From Streptomyces sp. R21 (GTDB lineage: Bacteria; Actinomycetota; Actinomycetes; Streptomycetales; Streptomycetaceae): a DNA stretch of 64,000 bases. The position numbers were made by a program, and so were the translations under genes. The stretch lies in assembly GCF_041051975.1 (NCBI RefSeq), contig NZ_CP163435.1, positions 3,720,001-3,784,000 on the forward strand, given 5' to 3'. Under the pieces are notes generated by a model that ran no database searches, had not been told where the DNA came from, and saw only the letters and a program-made list of their open reading frames with translations. Shown piece after piece: positions 59,906 to 64,000 of the stretch (position 1 is the first letter of the stretch; each line of letters opens with the position of its first letter).

Positions 59906-59925
59906 GTTCGTCAACTCCTCTCGTG

Positions 59926-60312
59926 TCAGCCGTCGTTGTCGTTGTCGTTGTCGTTGGGCATGGTGGCCGAGCGATTGATGTCGTAGCCGCCGCCGAACAG
60001 CGGGATCACCGACGGGACGTGGACGCTGACGGTCGCGGTGGTGGTGTCGCCGCCCTTCTCCACCTCGGGTGCCGGGTCCAGCCATCCGCTGACGGAAGCG
60101 ACCGCGGCCGCTCCCCCGTCCCCGTCCTGCGAAGCCACCCGAGCCGCTGCCCGCGCCCCCGACCCCGCCTGGTTGATCCCGTATCCGATCAGCCCGAGCT
60201 GAATGGTCGCCATCCCGATGACGAGCAGGATGGGCAGGAACCCGGCGAACTCCAGCATGGACACGCCCCGGTCGTCCCGGTGGTCCCGGAGTCGCTTCAG
60301 CAGCCGCCTCAT
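59926..60312 (-). CDS. TadE-like pilus protein
   Basis: 128 residues. N-terminal TadE signature DRGVSMLEFAGFLPILLVIG, then transmembrane and QLGLIGYGINQAGSGARAAARV. The rest is predicted outside and has VPSVIPLFGGGYDIN. The C-terminus is Asn-Asp repeats coded by GTCGTT hexamers at 59933-59957. Its ATG overlaps the preceding gene's stop (ATGA). TadE pseudopilins are minor pilus components. Confidence 0.88.
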   Translation of the reverse strand: MRRLLKRLRDHRDDRGVSMLEFAGFLPILLVIGMATIQLGLIGYGINQAGSGARAAARVASQDGDGGAAAVASVSGWLDPAPEVEKGGDTTTATVSVHVPSVIPLFGGGYDINRSATMPNDNDNDNDG

Positions 60313-61934
60313 CCGTCGTCCCCCTCCCCCTCCAGCGCCGCGCCCGCCGACCCCTTGACGTGCCAGCCCACGTCGAACCCCGGGAAGAAGAGCGGTACGT
60401 CGACCTCGACGGTTGCTTTCATCACGGAGCCGTCGATACCGCAGGTGATCCCGGCGCCCTGCCAGGCCCCCGGCAGGTGCGCGCCACCCGCCTCCGCACA
60501 GGCTCCCTGGTAGGCGCCGGGTGTGACCGCGTTAGCCGCCGTACCCGCCCGCGCCGCCTCGTCCGCCGCGTTCCCGGCGAGGGAGTACGTGTAGCCGTAC
60601 AGCACGCACTGCCACAGGATGGTCATGACGACGAGCAACAGCGGGAACATACCGGCGAATTCGAGGGTGACCGCGCCCCGGTCGCCGCCCTTGCGGCGCA
60701 GGGCGAGGGCGCCGCGGTCGGCGGAGGCCTTACGGCGTCGGCCGCCGCCTCCGCTCTCCGGAGCGACGACCAGCCCCAGCTCCCCGGCCAGCGCCCACAG
60801 CGCCTGCTTGACCGTGGAGCGGGCGTCGAGGTCCTGGAGGCGGCCCGCGTCGACGACGGAGTGGAGTTCCTTGAAGGCGGCGGGGACGGCGGCGCGGGCC
60901 ACCTTGGTGCCGGTGACCTTCTCGACGAGGGCGGGCTGGATCTCCGTACCGCGCGAGTGGCGGTTGACGACGGTGAGCGTCTCCTCGGCCTTGCGGATCT
61001 GGAGTCGGTCCCACATGCGGACCATGCGTTTGGCGGCGCGGACGGCGATCACGTCGGGGGTGACGAGGAGCAGTGCCTGGTCGGCCATCTCGACGGCGGC
61101 GGCGGTCGCGGAGTTCATCTGGGAGCCGCAGTCGACGACCACGACGTCGTGGCGTGAGCGCAGGGCCGAGAGGATCTGCCGGGCCGCGCGGTCGGTGACC
61201 TCCTCGCCGCGCTCGCCCTCGGCGGGGGCCAGCAGCAGGGCGACGCCGCTGTCGTGGGCGTAGACCGCGTCCTGGAGGACCCGCGGGTTGATGTCGGCGA
61301 TGCCGGCGAGGTCGGCTATGGACCTGCGGAACTGGACGTCCAGGTACGACGCGATGTCCCCGGACTGGAGGTCGAGGTCGATCAGGGCGACCGTACGGCC
61401 GGACGCCTGGGCGGCGAGGGCGAGTTGGACGGCGGTGACGGTCGCGCCGACGCCGCCCTTGGCCCCGGTGACGGTGACGACGGTGCCGCCGGGGCCGGTG
61501 TACAGCTCGGGGGTGCCGCTGCCGAGGTGGCGGCGCATGCCGAGGGACCAGGCGGCGGCGGCCTGGACGCGTTCGGCGAGGGCGTCGTAGCCCAGCGGCA
61601 GGCCGATGATGCCGCGGGCGCCGGAGTCCATCGCGGCGGTGAGCACGCCGGTGCTGGCGTCGGCGGTGATGAGGACGACGCCGACGGCCGGGAAGCGCAT
61701 CACCACGTCGCGCACGACGTCGAGCGCCGGCACGGGGCCGATCCGCTCGTGGACGAGGACCACCTCGGGCAGTTCGTCGAGGGATTCCGCGGCGAGGCGG
61801 GCGAGGGTGTCGAGCAGGGCGGTCGAGTCGGGGACGGGCGGGGCGGGTTCGGCGTCGGCCAGCTGGCTCAGCAGGGTGGTGAGGGCGCGGGCCGAGTCGA
61901 TGTCGCCGACGGCGGGGAGGATGCGGATGGTCAT
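60309..61934 (-). CDS. Fused TadZ/CpaE-type ATPase and TadE-like protein
   Basis: 541 residues. Part one (about 1-400) is TadZ/CpaE-like: a receiver-like domain (VVLVHERIGPVPALDVVRDV, VVLITADASTGVL, LPLGYDALAERVQ), then a MinD/ParA ATPase with VTVTGAKGGVGATVTAV (deviant Walker A, GGVGAT), LIDLDLQSGDIASY and RHDVVVVDCGSQM. TadZ localises the Tad machine. Part two (about 415-541) reads RGAVTLEFAGMFPLLLVVMTI, a TadE signature with its transmembrane helix, then an extracellular Cys-containing arm (GACAEAGG...ITCGIDGS). ATG 61934 is favoured over GTG 61982. Confidence 0.85.
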   Translation of the reverse strand: MTIRILPAVGDIDSARALTTLLSQLADAEPAPPVPDSTALLDTLARLAAESLDELPEVVLVHERIGPVPALDVVRDVVMRFPAVGVVLITADASTGVLTAAMDSGARGIIGLPLGYDALAERVQAAAAWSLGMRRHLGSGTPELYTGPGGTVVTVTGAKGGVGATVTAVQLALAAQASGRTVALIDLDLQSGDIASYLDVQFRRSIADLAGIADINPRVLQDAVYAHDSGVALLLAPAEGERGEEVTDRAARQILSALRSRHDVVVVDCGSQMNSATAAAVEMADQALLLVTPDVIAVRAAKRMVRMWDRLQIRKAEETLTVVNRHSRGTEIQPALVEKVTGTKVARAAVPAAFKELHSVVDAGRLQDLDARSTVKQALWALAGELGLVVAPESGGGGRRRKASADRGALALRRKGGDRGAVTLEFAGMFPLLLVVMTILWQCVLYGYTYSLAGNAADEAARAGTAANAVTPGAYQGACAEAGGAHLPGAWQGAGITCGIDGSVMKATVEVDVPLFFPGFDVGWHVKGSAGAALEGEGDDG

Positions 61935-62084
61935 CGGCGCGACCCGGTACGGCGGGTCATGAGCGAGCTCAGCGTCGGGCACCAGGACCCGGGCGCGGGA
62001 AGTCGATGGGACCTACGACGGATCACAGCGAGTCGATGGAACCTGCGACGGGTCCCAGCGGGAGCGGTCGGCATGCGCGGCCTC

Positions 62085-62798
62085 CTACTTGTCCTCGTCG
62101 AGGGTGTACGTGCGGTCGCCGGGCGGGACGGTCGTGCTGGAGCCGCCCGCGACCAGGGCGAGCCGGACGTGTTCGGCGAACGACTCTGCGTACGCGACGC
62201 GTTGGGCGTCCGCGGTGTCGAGCGCGAAGGTGATCGGGACGGCCTCGCTCGCGTTGCGGCGCCGGTCGTTGCTGGACTGGCCGGGGTCGAGGGCGGTCAG
62301 CTTGCCGACGTCGATGACGCGGGCGTTCTCGACGATGACCTTGGACTGGTCCCTGCCCTTGTCGTTCTCGGCCTTGAAGGTGGCGTAGATGTTGACCCGC
62401 GAGCCCGGGTTGATCTTGCCCGCGACGCCGGTGGCCGCGTCGATCATGATGGCGATCTCCTGCTGGCCCGCCGTGAGTTCGGGCCGGTTCACGATCATGT
62501 CGGTCTGCAGCAGGGAGCCCTTCTGGAGCTGCGTCACCGCGATCTTGCCGCGGATTTGCGAGAGGCTGGTGACGGCCGTGGACGACAGCCAGCGCTCGGG
62601 CATCGAGACCTTCTCGAACTGGTCGGCCGTCAGCTCCTTGTAGGGCGCGATGTCGCTCTTCAGGCGGTACGCCGCCACCTCCGGGCCGACCTTGGAGTTC
62701 ACGTCACGGATCACCGAGAGCACTCCGGCGAACGCGCCGATGGCGGCGAGGGCCGAGAGGACCAGCAGGATGACGCCGCGGCGCTGGCGTGAGTTCAT
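62085..62798 (-). CDS. cpaB: CpaB/RcpC-type SAF-domain protein
   Basis: 237 residues, ATG (GTG at 62801 also possible). One N-terminal transmembrane helix (GVILLVLSALAAIGAFAGVLSV). The SAF domain (about 40-100) has VAAYRLKSDIAPYKELTADQFE and GKIAVTQLQKGSLLQTDMIV; the rest matches the RcpC/CpaB C-terminal part (ITFALDTADAQRVAYAESFAEHVRLALV). In Gram-negative Tad systems it works at the periplasmic side with secretin; here no secretin is needed. Confidence 0.85.
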   Translation of the reverse strand: MNSRQRRGVILLVLSALAAIGAFAGVLSVIRDVNSKVGPEVAAYRLKSDIAPYKELTADQFEKVSMPERWLSSTAVTSLSQIRGKIAVTQLQKGSLLQTDMIVNRPELTAGQQEIAIMIDAATGVAGKINPGSRVNIYATFKAENDKGRDQSKVIVENARVIDVGKLTALDPGQSSNDRRRNASEAVPITFALDTADAQRVAYAESFAEHVRLALVAGGSSTTVPPGDRTYTLDEDK

Positions 62799-62877
62799 GA
62801 CCTGGACAACCTCGATCGAAGGCGGGGGACAGCGGGGTCGAGCGGTCGTGCCCGATATGCGGTTGTGCGTGCGTGAC

Positions 62878-63762
62878 TTACGTGGCGCCCGGGGGCAGTG
62901 CGCGTACAGAGGTACCTGCCCGTACGGCGGCGGCCGGAAGCTCCGGTGGTGGTGGCAGCGGTGCCGCGCAGAACCCGCAGCGGTCACCGATGAGTTCGAG
63001 ACCGCACCAGTGGCACTCCTCACGTCGGACGGACGACACGAGCTGGTAGAGCACGGAGACGTCGTACAGTCCCGCGGCGAACTCGGCGAGCTTGCTCGTG
63101 CCCCACCAGCGCACGGACTCCTGGGGCAGCGGCACGGTGGCGACGCCCTGCACGTTCCAGTCGGGCGCGAGCGTGGCCGTGACCCAGTCGGAGGGCGGCT
63201 GACCGGCGGCGACGAGCATCCGGGTGCTGAACTCGGGACCCGTGAGCTCTTCCTGGCCCAGGCGCACGAGCCTGGGACGCGGGTTGGCCAGTACGGCGAA
63301 CTGGGCGCCCGGCACCCAGGACTTGGCGTGGGACTTCAGGGACACCGGCACCCGGTCGAGCTTGGCGACGGAGCCGAGCAGGGCGCCGGCGTAGATGTAG
63401 TGGGCGAGCAGCCGGGCGGCGGAGGCGAGCACGCCGGGGCTGAAGTCGCAGACGGACAGCTGTCTCAACTGCTGGGCGAGCAGGGCGAGTCCGAGGGGTG
63501 GCAGGTCGACGCCGAGCAGCGCGATGCGGTCGCTCTCCAGCACGGAGCGGACGGTGTGCAGCCGCCTGGTGATGTCACCGGGGACGGAGGCCGGGTAGAG
63601 GACGATCACGTACCCGTGCTGCTCGATGAGCGCGTGCATCCCGACGAGGGAGCTCTCCAGGGTGCCCTGCGGCTGGACGACGGCGGGCGGGGTCTGGCGG
63701 TCGTGCGGTGGCAGCACCAGGTCGGGACTGGTGACGGCTATCGCGGTCGGCACGCTGCACAC
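62878..63762 (-). CDS. Hypothetical protein at the head of the Tad locus with zinc-ribbon C-terminus
   Basis: 295 residues if GTG 63762 is used (292 from GTG 63753; ribosome-binding sites are weak). It is soluble, with an alpha/beta region (HALIEQHGYVIVLYPASVPG, VLESDRIALLGVDLPPLGLA) and a C-terminal zinc-ribbon-like pattern CHWCGLELIGDRCGFC. It precedes cpaB by 79 bp on the same strand. It may be a cytosolic accessory of the pilus machine; no family name is offered. Confidence 0.65.
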   Translation of the reverse strand: MCSVPTAIAVTSPDLVLPPHDRQTPPAVVQPQGTLESSLVGMHALIEQHGYVIVLYPASVPGDITRRLHTVRSVLESDRIALLGVDLPPLGLALLAQQLRQLSVCDFSPGVLASAARLLAHYIYAGALLGSVAKLDRVPVSLKSHAKSWVPGAQFAVLANPRPRLVRLGQEELTGPEFSTRMLVAAGQPPSDWVTATLAPDWNVQGVATVPLPQESVRWWGTSKLAEFAAGLYDVSVLYQLVSSVRREECHWCGLELIGDRCGFCAAPLPPPPELPAAAVRAGTSVRALPPGAT

Positions 63763-64000
63763 ACCCCGTTCGCTGCGGCGGGCCCTCCCCTGCGGCGGAG
63801 TGGTCGACCACCGCCTCAGATCGCCCCTGTGACGTCCTTCTGCATCGTCCTGCATCAGCACCATATCCACGGCATGGCCCGCTCAACACCGAATCCCCGA
63901 GATCAACTCACGGAAGGTGCGAGCTTGATCAACGCAGAGTGAGGCGAATATGCCGCAACTCGCCTGTCACCCAAAGGGGTTGAACTCTCCAGAGGTCTTG
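63763..64000. other. Right-end segment without a clear gene
   Basis: The likely promoter region of the minus-strand tad operon, then about 150 bp up to the window edge with AT-richer patches (for example GAGGCGAATATGCCGCAACT) and no supported ORF. A gene may begin just beyond the edge. Confidence 0.4.

Overview
This window is a segment of a Streptomyces chromosome. The supporting signs are very high G+C with strong third-position GC bias, a WhiB-family regulator, a SpoIIE/GAF/ATPase phosphatase, a Streptomyces-type OxyR-AhpCD locus, many genes with no Shine-Dalgarno site, and copies of the short palindromic repeats that litter Streptomyces intergenic regions. The gene order from ychF through ppgK, ispH, xseAB, glpX, wblI and the two fumarases resembles, from memory, the SCO50xx region of S. 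coelicolor. I see no tRNA, rRNA or CRISPR array.

Layout. 1-4.05 kb: edge of a GntR regulator, a proline-rich membrane protein, a threonine-synthase-like enzyme and an alpha/beta hydrolase. 4.05-6.9 kb: an unusual pair of paralogous cassettes, each one sigma-70-like factor plus one SRPBCC-like protein, preceded by four tandem 16-bp repeats. 6.9-28.4 kb: core genes (ychF, ppgK, ispH, an APC permease, xseA-xseB, a nitroreductase, glpX, wblI, DUF1707, class I and class II fumarases side by side, a DUF402 protein, a SpoIIE-type phosphatase, a bifunctional penicillin-binding protein, an SPFH/ribbon-helix-helix pair). 28.4-34.3 kb: a composite palindromic repeat, a PadR-controlled MacB/FtsX-type ABC transporter and a roadblock-like/DUF4388-like cluster. 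34.5-48.8 kb: oxyR divergent from ahpCD, an AI-2E exporter, an SLT transglycosylase, PIN-PhoH, a prenyltransferase, an aldo/keto reductase and several enzymes.

48.87-51.40 kb is an accessory island. Arms of 154 and 164 bp in inverted orientation, nearly identical in places, enclose a doubly frameshifted IS110-family transposase, its likely bridge-RNA end, and a gene-free, low-complexity tract with a second, nested inverted repeat.

52.1-63.8 kb is one long minus-strand Tad (Flp-type) pilus locus: hypothetical protein, CpaB/RcpC, a TadZ-TadE fusion, TadE, TadA, TadB, TadC, a translationally linked NarL-type two-component system, a tiny Flp prepilin, a TadG-like protein with no ATG/GTG/TTG start, a lipoprotein and an OmpA-family protein.

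The most unusual material is the twin sigma/SRPBCC cassette with its 16-bp repeats, the inverted-repeat IS110 island, the Tad locus with an embedded two-component system, the domain fusion and non-canonical start, and two short-repeat insertions inside OxyR. A recurring pattern is a TANNNT hexamer 6-7 nt before the start codon in nine genes, suggesting leaderless transcripts.
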